DNA of 64,000 nucleotides from Onthophagus taurus. Lineage: Eukaryota; Arthropoda; Insecta; Coleoptera; Scarabaeidae. The stretch lies in assembly GCF_036711975.1 (NCBI RefSeq), contig NC_091970.1, positions 9,369,501 through 9,433,500 of the forward strand, read 5' to 3'. A program made the translations under genes and the position numbers. Of the stretch, positions 32,151 through 44,405 are shown piece by piece. The first letter of the stretch is position 1. Each line of letters opens with the position of its first letter. A model generated the notes under the pieces. That model was not told where the DNA came from. It made no database searches and worked only from the letters and a program-made list of their open reading frames with translations.

Positions 32151-34305
32151 TGTCAAAAATTAAGGTTGGTATTAATATTTAAAAATTAAGTTGCTATCTT
32201 CATTGTTGCCAACTTCAGGTTTAATACTTTTATTCTCATTTGAATGGTTATTTAATAAGAAATTCGAATACATCAAAATTAAAGTTGACATTAACACCAT
32301 GAAGTTGTCAACTTTGAAATGTCAACCTCAATTTTGGCGTATTTGTAATCGTCATTAAGAATCCTTTGAAATGAGTACCAACACGACATATTTCATTTCA
32401 ATATTAATGACGTTATGACCAATTTCCGGCTTGAAATGTCAACGTTAATTTTGACATAATCGTAATTTTATCAAAATATCTTTTAAAATAAATATAATTT
32501 TTCATAAAAAACGAAAATAGAAGAAAAAATATGAAAAATTAAGGTTGGTATTAATGTTTAAAAATTATGTTGCTAACTTAATTGTTGCCAACTTCAGGTT
32601 TAATATTTTTTATTCTAATTTTTTTTTTGTTTTTCGAGATAAATGCGTCATATTTGGGTTCATTTGAAAGGTTATTTAATAAGGATTACGAAAACATCAA
32701 AATTAAACTTGACATTAACACCATGAAGTTGTCAACTTTGAAATGTCAACCTCAATTTTGGCGTATTTGTAATCGTCATTAAGAATCCTTTGAAATGAGT
32801 ACCAACACGACATATTTCATTTCAATATTAATGAAATTATTGCCAATTTCCGGTTTGAAATGTCAACGTCAATTCTGATATATTCGTAATTTTATCAAAA
32901 TGTGTTAAAATAAATATAATTTTTCATAAAGCACGATAATACAAGAAAAAATATCAAAAATTAAGGTTGGTATTAATGTTTAAAAAATATGTTGCTAACT
33001 TAATTGTTGCCAACTTCAGGTTTAATATTTTTTATTCTAATTTTTTTTGTTTTTCGAGATAAATGCGTCATGTTTGGGTTCATTTTAAAGGTTATTTAAT
33101 AAGGATTACGAAAACATCAAAATTAAAGTTGACATTAACACCATGAAGTTGTCAACTTTGAAATGTCAACCTCAATTTCGATATATTTGTAATCGTCCTG
33201 AAAAATCCTTTAAAATGAGTCGTTTAATTCTAATATTACTCGAGATATAAGCAACTTCCTGATTGAAATGTCACCAATTGAAATGTCAATGTCATTTTGA
33301 CATATTCTCAATTTTTATAAAATCTCTTAATATTTGTCACAAAAACGAAAATATAATAAAAAAAATTAAAAATTAAGGTTAGTATTAATATTTAAAAATT
33401 AAATTTCTATCTTCATTGTTGCTAACTTCGGGTTTAATGTTTTTTATTCTAACTTTTTTGTTATTTGAGATAAGTGCATCATCTTTGTATCTTCATTAAT
33501 ATCAAAGTTAAATATGTCGAGTTTGGACTCATTTTAAAGGATTTTTTATAAAGTTGACAAGTATGTCAAAATCAATTCTTGATCCAACTTTTTGGTTTTT
33601 TGAGATAAATGTGTCATGTTTGGATTCACTTTAAAAATTATTTTATAAAGATTGAGAATATTATAATAAAATTAAAATTGACATTGACAGAACTAGATTT
33701 AGTTCAATAAAACTATAATTGTCAACCAGCGCCATCTCTTAGAGATAGGGTGAAATATTCGATAATTTAAAATTAATATTGAATGTTAATTATAATTATA
33801 ACAACTTTAATTTGATTTACATATATTGATTTTTATAAAAACTAAAACTATTCATATAAATTTTTATCTATAATTTATATATTATTGATTTATAAAAAAA
33901 AGCGCACTAAAATTGTTGTATATCCTCTCAACGTAGAAAATAATTGTTGTTAAAATGACGTTAGACACACCTCTCGCAGAAGTAACGATTAAAAATGTTA
34001 TTTCAAATCAACAAAAACTTTTTAACAATTAAGTAGCGCCATCTCTATGTGACAAACGAAAATACAACAACTGTCATTTGAACTTGTCACAACAATTTTA
34101 TTTATTGTAAATTAATAATTAATAACAGTCGTTGTGATTAAATGGTGCATTATTTCAATAAATTATAATTACAGGGATTATTTAAGTAATTAGCGTTAAA
34201 GAAAAAAGTTGTCATAACCTAAAACTTTTTTATTAATTTATAAAAACACTTTAATTGTTGCATAACTTCTACATACTTGTAAAATTGTTGTTTATAATTG
34301 TTAAA

Positions 34306-35562
34306 ATGACACATATAACAGAAACTATCAAAGAAGTTATTAATAATATTATTGCAAATGAAAGTGCAACACCAATAATAACCGTTGAGGCTGGTTCAAG
34401 CGTTGGAGATGGATTTCTTGGGGTAACAGCATTGGTGAAGGTTGAATTAAACAAAGAAATGTCACATTATTTCATAAAAATGGCTGCAACAGATCCGCAA
34501 CTACGCAAAGTGACCTTACAAAGAGATATATTTGAAAAAGAAATTTATTTCTACTCAAAACTATACCCTATACTCAATAAATTATGTTTGAAATACATAA
34601 AACAGACTTTCGATGTGGTTCCAAAGCCAAGCTTCACACAATTAGATGATTTAAAAGAGTGTATTGTGATGGAAAATTTAACAACAGAGAATTATCGAGT
34701 TTTAAAAGATAAAGACACCTTAAACAAAGAACATTTAATGATGATTTTGAAGAAATATGCTCTTTTACATGCTTGTGGTTTTATTTTAAAGCAAGAACAT
34801 GGTGGGATTTTTAATGAATTACTTGATTCGAAAAATAATTTGATGGGGCAACTTAACACAACTCTTGGGTTTGATACATTATTAGTAAATCCAAGCTTAG
34901 ATCTTTTAAAAAAACATTGTACATTAGAAAATGATGAGGAAATTTTATCAAATATAGAGAGGATTCGAGATAAATCTAAAAACTTTGTCAATGTAATCGA
35001 AAATATTGATGAATATAACACTTTACTTCACATAGATTGTTGGAGAAATAACATAATGTTTAAATATATGGTAAAAATCATTCTTTAATATGAAAATTCA
35101 TTAATTTAAGTTGTCATTTAATTTTAGGGAAATAAATTAGAAAATATTAAAATAATAGATTTCCAAACATGGTCAATAAACTCCCCCATCTTCGATATTT
35201 CCATTTTAATTTACACAACATCTGCATCTCAAGAAAATCTTGACAACATTGATGAATATCTTAATTACTACCACATTTGTTTAAACTATTATTTAAGTAA
35301 AATGGGAGGAAACGTGAAAGAGTTGTACCCTAGTCACGTTTTATTTGAACAATGGAAAAAGTACGCTTATTACGGTTTATTTTACGGAATTATTTGTTTA
35401 AGAGGTCTATTTGCGGGCCCCGATTCAACACCCAACATCCTACAACATATTCGAGATGGTAAACCACTCAATCAGATATTTTATTTTGAAATTGAAAACG
35501 AAAAAGAATATTGTGATAGAATTAAAATTATGATTAAGCATTTTATTAAGAATAAATATTAA
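34306..35562 (+). CDS. Ecdysteroid-kinase-like (CHK) kinase, copy 1
   Basis: Two exons, 34306-35070 and 35128-35562, join in phase 0 (ATG before GTAAAA; TTTTAG before GGA) to give 399 residues. The family (EcKinase/CHK) belongs to the protein-kinase-like fold and phosphorylates small molecules such as ecdysteroids or xenobiotic conjugates. The exact substrate cannot be read here. The N-lobe shows GDGFLGVTALVKVEL and HYFIKMAATD (the ATP-anchoring Lys in FIKM). The Brenner motif is H242-I-D-C-W-R-N-N249, where most members have HGD. The metal-binding DFQ is at 266-268. An in-frame upstream ATG at 34255 would add 17 hydrophobic residues; I prefer 34306 because the family starts there. The inverted twin is at 44715-45971. 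Confidence 0.88.
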
Positions 35563-35869
35563 TGATTTATCAACAAAAACGTTTTGACAAACACCTTTTT
35601 GACAGTTAAGTAGCGCCATCTCTATGTGACAAATGAAAATTTAACTGTCATTTGAACTCGTCAACAACTTTATTTATTGTGAATTATTTAATAACACTCG
35701 ATTAAGTGGTGTATTATTCAACAAATTATAATTACAGGGATTATTTAAATAATTATATTAATTAGCGTTAAAACACAAACAAAGTTGTCATAACCTCAAA
35801 AAATTGATATTTATTTATAAAAAAATCACTTAATTGTTGCATAACTACTACTTACGTGTAAAATTATTG

Positions 35870-36071
35870 TTTATTATTACGGTTTATGTTATGGAATTAT
35901 TTGTTTAAGAGATTTATTTGCGGGCACCAATTCGACAATCAACATTCTACAACATATTCGAGATGGTAAACCACTCAATCAGATATTTTATTTTGAAATT
36001 GAAAATGAAAAAGAATATTGTGATAGAATTAAAATTATGATTAAGCATTTTATTAAGAAGAAGTATTTATG
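35870..36071 (+). pseudogene. Decayed tandem copy of the kinase exon 2 end
   Basis: The sequence TATTACGGTTTATGTTATGG to AAGAAGAAGTATTTATGA repeats the last ~65 codons of the kinase about 500 bp downstream, together with its 3' flank and 5' flank (ACAGGGATTATTTAAATAAT). It has no start or exon 1. It is present in the left arm only. Confidence 0.8.
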
Positions 36072-36385
36072 ATTTATCAACAAAAACGCTTTGACAAACA
36101 CCTTTTTGACAGTTAAGTAGCGCCATCTCTATGTGACAAATGAAAATTTAACTGTCATTTGAACTCATCAACAACTTTATTTATTGGGAATTATTTAATA
36201 ACAATCGATTAAGTGGTGTATTATTTCAACAAATTATAATTACAGGGATTATTTAAGTAATTGTATTAATTAACGTTAAAACACAAAAAAGTTGTCATAA
36301 CCTCAAAAAATTGATATTTATTTATAAAAAAATCACTTAATTGTTGCATAACTTCTACTTACGTGTAAAATTATTGTTTATTATT

Positions 36386-36465
36386 ACGATTTATGTTATG
36401 GAATTATTTGTTTAAGAGATTTATTTGCGGGTCTCGATTCGACACCCAAAATCCTACAACCTTGA
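36386..36465 (+). pseudogene. Short kinase exon 2 remnant, left arm
   Basis: A third, shorter copy of the same segment (TATTACGATTTATGTTATGG to ACACCCAAAATCCTACAACC) is truncated after about 80 bp. Its mirror copy is at about 44,328-44,405. Confidence 0.75.
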
Positions 36466-36620
36466 AAGCACCTTTTTTAACAATTAAGAGTAGCGCCATC
36501 TCTATGTGACAAATGAAAATACAACTGTCATTTTTTGAAGTTGTCACAATAACTTTATTTATTGTGAATTTATAATAAATAATAATTAAATTGACTAGAG
36601 AAAATTGATTTAAGTAAATT

Positions 36621-39600
36621 TTATCGCATTTTAATTTCATACAAGTTCAAAGAAAAGCTTTTTAAAAGACTCAAAAAGCTGTTAGAAATCTCATCAAAAT
36701 GAAGATTCTTAAAATCGACCATTGTTAATAAATAAAAAAGCTCGTTAAAGTTGGGCAAAGCTTCCGTGCTAAGGTGCGGATAAAACTTCTTGGTTAATTC
36801 GATTTCAATAAAATTATATTTTTTTGAGACGTTATTAAATTGTTGGTTTAAAGATGCAGGGAGGAGCATAAAAAATCGATTTTTTCGTTTATCCATCGAT
36901 GAAACTCTCACAATATTAACCATTTTTTCATAAACTGAACTCAAATCGTTACTTCCTTCTTCATAAAAGAAAACTCTTTTGCTCATTTGAAATTTAGTGC
37001 GTCTTGATTCATAAATTTTTTCAATTTTGGGTTGTTTATAAAGAATTTGAGGCACCATGTAAATGTTGCTGGTGAAAATGTTGTACTTTGTATTGGGTTG
37101 TTTAGCAATTTCGCTCGATAAATAATTCGAAGCTGGATAAATCCCCCCTTGGTGGATAAAACCGAAAAAAATTCCAAAAATTAGGTTTAAAATTATCCAT
37201 AATGTTAATTTGTTATCGGATTTGAATTCTTTCTTGTTAATTTCCGTTGTTGGTTCTATTTTTATTACGGAACGTTCTGGTTCTTGGTAAATCTTCTCGG
37301 AAAAGATATAACTTAATGGAATTATTAGTGGGATTAAGAATCTCGGCTCTTGATGGGGAATGTATGATAATAATAAGATTGGGACCAACAACGATGTTAT
37401 CATTAATCCTTTTATGCTTCGAATTGTCGGTAATAAATGATATTTTTTCTTAGAAAACCTAAAAAAATCAAGGTATAATTCAAGAATCATGCCGCTTAAA
37501 AATCGACGGGAAATCACTCAAGTAAGCCGTTACAAATAAAGAAAGTGTAAAACTTACCAAAAAATTACTTTAAAGTTTCGACGTGACGTCATCATATTTT
37601 AGCATCAAATTTGGTTAAAACTATCAGGTGTTAATGTTAACTTTAATTTTATTATTATATTCGTAATATTTATAAAACAACCTTTAAAATGAGACCAAAC
37701 ATGACGTACTTATCTCAAAAAACAAAAAAGTTAGAATAAAAAACATTAAACCCGAAGTTAGCAACAATGAATGAACAATTAATATAAATAAATATGTCGT
37801 GTTTGTATTCATTTTAAAGGTTTTTTAATGAAGATTACAAATATGTCAAAAGTGAGGTTGACATTTTAAACCGGAAGTCGACCATAACTTCATTAATATT
37901 GAAGATAAATATGTCGTGTTTGTACTCATTTTAAAGGTTTTTTAATGAAGATTACAAATATGTCAAAATTGAGGTTGACATTTTAAATCTGAAGTTAGTT
38001 GTCACATAATAGACAAATGGACAACTTCATGGTGTTATTTAATGATGTGTTCTTTATTACAAAAGATTCGTAAAACCGTATTCCGAAATATTAGATACTG
38101 CTGGAAAAAACTAATAATTAGTTGGAAAGAAGAGATATACTGTCCAAAAAGGTACCTACTGCTCTCAAAATGCTAGATACTGGTGGAAAAGATTACAATC
38201 TGCTTGGAGAAGACTAGATAATGCTAACAAACAACTACAAATTGCTTGGAAAGACGAGATACTGCTTCCATAAGACTACTTACTGCTTTCAGAGCGCTAT
38301 ATACTATTAGAAAAGATTACAACCTGTTTGGAGAAGACTAAATTCTGCTGGGAGAAACTATTATCTGCTTTTAAAGATAAGATACTGCTTTCAAAAGACT
38401 ATTAACTACTTTCAGAATGCTAAATATTGTTGGAGACTATTTAGAACTTTCAGAATTTAGAACTTTCAGATTTAGACTTTCAGAAGACTATATACTGCTG
38501 CTAAAACACTATTAAGTGCTTGCAGATTACAATACTATTTACTGAAACTATTCTTCTGTTTAGTGATATCTTTTTATGTCCCTTCCATTACAAATTTAAA
38601 AATTGCTGCTATAACACTCGATTCTTTGTCACCCAAATACGACATACCAATTTCTAGTCTATTGGTAGCAGTACCTAGCCGTTTATAGACAATATCTATC
38701 TTTTAAAGCAGTTTCTAGTATTGTATAGGTAGTATTAGTATTTCACAAGAAGTTTTTCGTCTTCTGTCGGCAGTATTTAGTCTTCTACAAGCAGTATTAG
38801 CATTCTGCAATCAATGTGTAATCTATTGGTAGCAATAACTAATCTTCTTTTTAAAAACCTTTAAAATGAGTTGTTATGCATCGAAACTTTCGATTCGAAA
38901 GCCTAAGAAAAACAAAACGTCACAAAACGTAATGTTACATCGAAAGTTTAATGTGTGATGTAATGCATTTTTCCGCATTTTCTTTTTATTTTTAACGAGT
39001 TTTTTGGGTGATTTCGCATTGATTAAAAAAACAGCTTGCCACGTGACGCGCCCATTATGATTAAATTTTTCCAAAATCAATTAACCTCAAAATACAGTTT
39101 TGGCAACGTCGCTAACTTCGCTTCTCTCTGGATGAGAGATGAGAAGCGAAGTGAGCGACGTTGCCAAAACTTAATTTTGAGGTTATACTCACTTTATAAG
39201 GAAATCTCCAAACATTACAAAAACATAAACACCCATTACATTAAAAAGTAATGGTATATTAACCAAAACATGTAAATATCTTGGATGTAACCCATGTTCT
39301 TTGCTATCTTTTAAGTTATACTTGATGAAATTTAACCCAGGAACAACAAAACTATCGATGGAAACATCCAACATCCCCAATTCGCCCCACGAGATATACC
39401 CATAATAAAAAGAATCGATTACAACCAAAATAATAATAACAGGAACTGAAGATAAAATAAGAACCAACATCCGCAAATGAAACTGCATATTTGATACCGA
39501 TTTAAACCCCATCCCTCGATTTAACCAAAAAAACACGGGAAAAACAGCAAAAAATAAAAATGTGGGTCGATTAAAAACCCCAAAAACACTTATCACACTG

Positions 39601-40291
39601 ATTTGAAAGAAATTCCGAAAACTATGCGACGCCAAAAACAATCGTAATTTATGAAAACGCGCTTTTTCTGCAGGAGTTTTCGATTTTTCGTAACGTTTGC
39701 GCAAATACTCGTGATGCTTCACAATCACATTAGAAAAAATCATACTTTCAGCTACGAAATACAACAATAAAGCGAACGAAATCAACTCTAAAGTGTTACT
39801 AAAAGTACGAGTTCCAAAAATTAGCATAACATACGAACTCGATAAAACTACCAATTTCGATTTGTACCTCTCATTGTTGTTTTTGCATATTTTATAAACC
39901 GACCAATCGCATAAAAACGATAATAAACAAATAAATAATCTCGGAGTTACGAGTAAACTGTACGGAGTTATTAAGCCCTTAAAAAGCATGCTGGACATTT
40001 TTAAAATGTTATAACTTAATCCTGTCGTTAAGTATTGAGGGCCTATGCTGCGAATTGGAAATGTTACGTTGAAATCCCACGGGATGTTTCCATCTAATTC
40101 GAAAATGTTACCTAAAAAGATTCGTGATAAATAAAATCGAATTGTGACATAACCTTACTCGCAAAAACTTCGATTGATTGGAAAAATTCGTCCGGGTGTA
40201 TGTACCCGTTTTGTGGGGTTAAAACTAACAGAATTCTTAACAAACATAATCCATAATAAATTAGGAACGAATCACTGTTTAATTTTTTCAT
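36621..40291 (-). CDS. PIGZ: GPI mannosyltransferase 4 (PIG-Z/SMP3), 3 exons
   Basis: Exons 40159-40291, 39193-40111 and 36621-37458 join with matching phases (1 and 2) to give 629 residues. The 47-bp first intron has GTAAGG and TTTTTAG ends. PIG-Z is an ER multi-pass GT22 enzyme that adds the fourth mannose to GPI anchors from dolichol-phosphate-mannose. The lumenal catalytic loop [11 protein letters not shown] lies at residues 29-39 with the acidic [15 protein letters not shown] and [10 protein letters not shown] are GT22 signatures in exon 2, [15 protein letters not shown] follows, and [14 protein letters not shown] is at 386-399 in exon 3. Many hydrophobic segments fit a polytopic protein. 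Intron 2 (37459-39192) holds minisatellite, an ORF fragment and a hairpin. Exon 3 is duplicated in inverted orientation at 43060-43897. Confidence 0.9.
37475..37556. repeat. Intron-end motif, PIG-Z intron 2, acceptor side
   Basis: ATAATTCAAGAATCATGCCG, a GTCGATTTTTAAGC-like stretch and GTAAAACTT lie 16 bp from the exon 3 acceptor on the minus strand. The motif is nearly identical to the copy at 42958-43042 in the other arm. Confidence 0.65.
38090..38534. repeat. CTGCT minisatellite in PIG-Z intron 2 (block 1)
   Basis: Units such as TTAGATACTGCTGGAAAAAA, GATACTGGTGGAAAAGATTA and GACGAGATACTGCTTCC match the arrays in the THAP gene intron. It ends at the copied ORF fragment 38535-38645. Confidence 0.8.
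38535..38645 (-). pseudogene. Second copy of the 36-codon ORF fragment
   Basis: The minus strand matches 28405-28515, beginning [11 protein letters not shown], but one codon has become TAA in the middle (GGGACATAAAAAG). It is flanked by minisatellite as at the other locus. Confidence 0.55.
38646..38850. repeat. CTGCT minisatellite in PIG-Z intron 2 (block 2, inverted)
   Basis: Sequence such as AGACAATATCTATCTTTTAA and CTTCTACAAGCAGTATTAGC is in the opposite orientation to the block at 38090-38534. The ORF fragment lies at the switch point. Confidence 0.75.
38970..39062. repeat. Intron-end motif, PIG-Z intron 2, donor side
   Basis: TTCTTTTTATTTTTAACGAG, GGGTGATTTCGCATTGATTA and a weak CATTATGATTAAATT end match the copy at 63575-63680. 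The hairpin at 39082-39185 separates it from the exon 2 donor. Confidence 0.6.
39082..39185. repeat. Long perfect-like hairpin (inverted repeat, ~48-bp arms)
   Basis: The left arm TAACCTCAAAAT...AGTTTTGGCAACGTCGCTAA and the right arm TGAGCGACGTTGCCAAAACT...ATTTTGAGGTTA pair around a loop near CTGGATG. Only a few mismatches are seen. It lies 7 bp from the PIG-Z exon 2 donor, inside the intron. Confidence 0.85.
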
Positions 40292-42099
40292 TTTTGTATC
40301 GATATGAACAAAGTTAGGTTATGTAAATAAAGATTTATTGTTTTGGGGATAACTTCACGTTTGTTTTGTCGTTTGTCAATTCAAATTATACTCTATTTTT
40401 TAATTCAGGCATTTTTTTATAGATTATTTATATATATGTATTGTTATTATATGTTATGTGATTATTGTTTAAACATAATAAAAACCAGGGTGTACCGAGC
40501 CCCAGGGATCTTTGATAGCAGAACTTGGGACTGATTGTATGTCGATATCCCCCCGTAAGATGGCATTAGGTCTATACTGAAATAATTTAATTAAACTAAC
40601 AATTTTATTATTAATAGTGGGAATGATGAGTGGCAGCAATAACAATTATTGCCAGTATCATTCTTTTAATTTAAAAAGTATAGATTCCAATTCGTTTTAT
40701 ATTTTTAAATTTGCCGCTAACTTCAACTTTTAAAAGTTGAAGTTTGTTCAGAATGACAGATGAAAACGTCATTTTAAAATGATTTTTCGGTAAGAGTATA
40801 ATAAAGTAATAATGTTAGAATTAAATAATTAGATTATAATCGACATTATAGCATTGTTTCAGCTAACGTTATAACTGGTTGGAAGCTCATCAGATGCAGT
40901 CTCACATATCATATGATGCAGTGATATTCAAATGTGGCAGAATTATTTCACAGGTGTAATTGCCATAGGTAATTGCATCTGAGGAATTCCCAACCATTCG
41001 GAACGTTAATTGGAGCCACATAGTGGTTGAAAACCACTTTCCAAACAGTTATTCTGTGGTTGGAACTTTTATATATAAACCCAATCCACCTGTATTCTAG
41101 TGGTTCGGTTCTTAGCTGAATAATTCTAAAATATCCCCAATAGATGGCGCCACATGCGTTCAATTTTTAGTACGAAGTTTTTGTTTAGAGAGTTGCATTT
41201 CTACGAAGCTATTTTCTATGGGTGTACCTACTTACTTTGTCCCACATAAAATGCAACATGTCAATATAATTTGACATTACACTAAAATCTCGATATAACG
41301 GATCAATACGGGAACGCAGTGTCCGTATAGTTCAATAAAAATATACAATAATCTAGCGCTGAATAACAACATACTTTCTAGTTCTAGGTCTAGTGTTAGT
41401 TCAAGTTTTATTTCAATACAAATGATTTGGGTATTTTTTGAAAGAGTTAGGATGCATTACTAAAAGATGTTAATGTCAACTTTAATTTTATTGCTATATT
41501 CGTAATCTTTATAAAATAACCTTTAAAATGAGGCCAAACATGACGCACTTAAAAAACAAAAAAGTTAGAATAAAAAATGTAAGACCCGGTGTTGGCAACA
41601 ATGAAGTTAGCAACATAATTTTTAAATATTAATACCAACCTTAATTTTTGATATTTTTTCTTGTATTTTGGTTTTTTTAATTAAAAATTATATTTATTTT
41701 AAGACATTTTGATAAAATTACGAATATATCAAAATTGACGTTGACATTTCAAACCGGAAATTGGCAATAACTTCATTAATATTGAAATGAAATATGTCGT
41801 GTTGGTACTAATTTCAAAGGATTCTTAATGATGATTGCAAATACGTCAAAATTGAGGTGGTCATTTCAAAGTTGACAACTTCATGGTGTATTCAAAAGTG
41901 TATTTAGCATTCTGAAAGTAGTTAATAGTCTTTTAAAGCAGATAATAGTTTCTCCCAGCAGAATTTAGTCTTCTCCAAACAGGTTGTAATCTTCTCTAAT
42001 AGTAATCTAATCTGCTCTGAAAGCAGTAAGTAGTCTTATGGAAGCAGTATCTCGTCTTTCCAAGCAATTTGTAGTTGTTTGTTAGTATTATCTAGTCTT
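40292..42099. other. PIG-Z upstream region and inverted-repeat spacer
   Basis: This holds the PIG-Z promoter side (CATAACCTAAC-like sequence and AACTTCACG near 40,320-40,360) and then mostly unassigned AT-rich DNA. A 71-codon minus ORF at 40948-41163 has no recognisable domain. 41,430-41,890 is satellite-like and resembles the arm arrays, and 41,890-42,105 is CTGCT minisatellite. No gene is supported. Confidence 0.5.
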
Positions 42100-42957
42100 A
42101 GTAGTTTTCAGGTTTAAAATGTGAACCTCAACTTTGACATATTTGTAATCTTCATTAAAAAACCTTTAAAATGAGTACAAACACGACATATTTATCTTCA
42201 ATATTAATCAAGTTATGGTCGACTTCCGGTTAATGCTTTTCTATTCTCCTTTTTGTTTTTTGATAGAAATGCATCATGTTTGGACTCATTTTAAAGGTTT
42301 TTATAATAAAGAATACATCATGAAATAACAACATGAAGTTGTCCATTTGTCTATTATATGACAACTAACTTCAGGTTTAAAATGTCAATCTCATTTTTGA
42401 CATATTTGTAATCTTCATTAAAATACCTTTAAAATGAATACAAACACGACATATTTATCTTCAATATTAATGAAGTTATGATCGACTTCCGGTTAGAAAT
42501 GTCAACGTCAATTTTGACATATTTGTAATTTTCATTAAAAAACCTTTAAAATCATTCCAAATATGATACGTTTAATTCCAATATTACTCGAGATATAAGC
42601 AACTTCCGGTTTGAAATGTCAACGTCATTTTGATATATTATTAATTTTTATAAAATGTCTTAAAATTTGTGACAAAAACAAAAATATAATAAAAAAAAAT
42701 AAAAAATTAAGGTTGGTATTAATATTTAAAAAATCTTCATTGTTGCTAACTTTGGGTTTAATGTTTTTTTATTCTAACTTTTTTTGTTCCTTGAGATAAG
42801 TACGTCATGTTTGGTCTCATTTTAAAGGTTGTTTTATAAATATTACGAATATAATAATAAAATTAAAGTTAACATTAACACCTGAAAGTTTTAACCAAAT
42901 AATGTGATGCTAAAATATGATGACGTCACGCCGAAACATTAAAGTAATTTTTTGGTA

Positions 42958-43042
42958 AGTTTTACACTTTTTCTTTATTTGTAACGGCTTACTTGAATGA
43001 TTTCCCGTCGATTTTTAAGCGGCATGATGATTCTTGAATTAT
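42958..43042. repeat. Intron-end motif before the PIG-Z exon 3 copy
   Basis: TTTTACACTTTTTCTTTATT, GTCGATTTTTAAGCGGC and ATGATTCTTGAATT end 17 bp before the acceptor of the exon 3 copy. It mirrors the motif at 37475-37556. Confidence 0.65.
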
Positions 43043-43059
43043 ACCTTGATTTTTTTTAG

Positions 43060-43897
43060 GTTTTCTAAGAAAAAATATCATTTATTACCGACAATTCGAA
43101 GCATAAAAGGATTAATGATAACATCGTTGTTGGTCCCAATCTTATTATTATCATACATTCCCCATCAAGAGCCGAGATTCTTAATCCCACTAATAATTCC
43201 ATTAAGTTATATCTTTTCCGAGAAAATTTACCAAGAACCAGAACGTTCCGTAATAAAAATAGAACCAACAACGGAAATTAACAAGAAAGAATTCAAATCC
43301 GATAACAAATTAACATTATGGATAATTTTAAACCTAATTTTTGGAATTTTTTTCGGTTTTATCCACCAAGGGGGGATTTATCCAGCTTCGAATTATTTAT
43401 CGAGCGAAATTGCTAAACAACCCAATACAAAGTACAACATTTTCACCAGCAACATTTACATGGTGCCTCAAATTCTTTATAAACAACCCAAAATTGAAAA
43501 AATTTATGAATCAAGACGCACTAAATTTCAAATGAGCAAAAGAGTTTTCTTTTATGAAGAAGGAAGTAACGATTTGAGTTCAGTTTATGAGAAAATGGTT
43601 AATATCGTGAGAGTTTCATCGATGGATAAACGAAAAAATCGATTTTTTATGCTCCTCCCTGCATCTTTAAACCAACAATTTAATAACGTCTCTACAAAAT
43701 ATGATTTTATTGAAATCGAATTAACCAAGAAGTTTTGTCCGCACCTTAGCACGGAAGCTTTGCCCAACTTTAACGAGCTTTTTTATTTATTAACAATGGT
43801 CGATTTTAAGAATCTTCATTTTGATGAGATTTCTAACAGCTTTTTGAATCTTTTAAAAAGCTTTTCTTTGAACTTGTATGAAATTAAAATGCGATAA
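43060..43897 (+). pseudogene. Inverted intact copy of PIG-Z exon 3
   Basis: The 838-bp segment has the same length and frame as the true exon 3 (36621-37458), an intact TTTTTTTAG acceptor and an intact stop. I see only a handful of amino-acid differences near its C-terminus (STKYDF for SKKYNF, KFCPH for KFYPH, FLNLL for FLSLL). It has no exon 1 or 2 on its strand in the present arrangement, so it is classed as a partial copy. It would complete the gene if the spacer were inverted. Confidence 0.85.
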
Positions 43898-43967
43898 AAT
43901 TTCCTTAAATCAATTTTCTCTAGTCAATTTAATTATTAATTATAAATTCACAATAAATAGTTATTGT

Positions 43968-44229
43968 CAAGGTCTATAGAACATAAGGTTACCCAATACC
44001 GATTCTCCTCCTCTGAAAGGCAAGGTGGGTCAGTGACGTAGCTGGTTCTATGAACAACACAACACGATGCGAGGTTTAAATATTTTATATAGACTGTACC
44101 ACAGTATAGGCACGTGTATAGGCTATCTTTTATTCTGACTGTATCGAGCCAGTGACGTCAATTTGCGGGGTAATAATCGATACTACAGAGGCATAGGGAA
44201 TGAGGTAACCTTATGTTCTATAAACCTTG
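43968..44229. mobile_element. MITE with 26-bp inverted repeats and 9-bp target duplication
   Basis: The ends read CAAGGTCTATAGAACATAAG and CTTATGTTCTATAAACCTTG, nearly perfect inverted repeats that extend to about 26 bp (GGTTACC/GGTAACC next). AGTTATTGT at 43959-43967 and 44230-44238 is an exact 9-bp duplication. The matching place in the left arm (about 36,555) lacks it. Nine-base duplications suggest a Mutator- or Merlin-type element. No ORF is present. Confidence 0.9.
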
Positions 44230-44327
44230 AGTTATTGTGACAACTTCAAAAAATGACAGTTGTATTTTCATTTGTCGCATAGAGATGGCGCTACTCTTAA
44301 TTGTTAAAAAAGGTGTTTTCAAGGTTG

Positions 44328-44405
44328 TAGGATTTTGGGTGACGAATCGAGACCCACAAATAAATCTCTTAAACAAATAATTCCATAACATAAACCGTAA
44401 TAATA
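44328..44405 (-). pseudogene. Short kinase exon 2 remnant, right arm
   Basis: This mirrors the fragment at 36386-36465 (GGTTGTAGGATTTTGGGTGA to ACATAAACCGTAATAATAAA). The intermediate ~507-bp tandem copy found in the left arm is absent here. Confidence 0.75.

Larger units (their letters stand above)
32150..38040. repeat. Left arm of a large inverted repeat
   Basis: This arm matches the reverse complement of about 42,100-48,500. Corresponding points include the kinase gene (34,306 with 45,971) and PIG-Z exon 3 (36,621 with 43,897). Differences are a ~507-bp tandem duplication here (35,563-36,070 and following) and a MITE in the other arm. The outer 1.5 kb (32,150-33,680) is a satellite-like array with GTTGACATTAACACCATGAA and AAATGTCAACCTCAATTT. 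Confidence 0.85.

Noticed and set aside
40948-41163. 71-codon minus ORF in the spacer near PIG-Z
   Set aside because: No domain, no splice partners and no second copy were found, so coding is unsupported.
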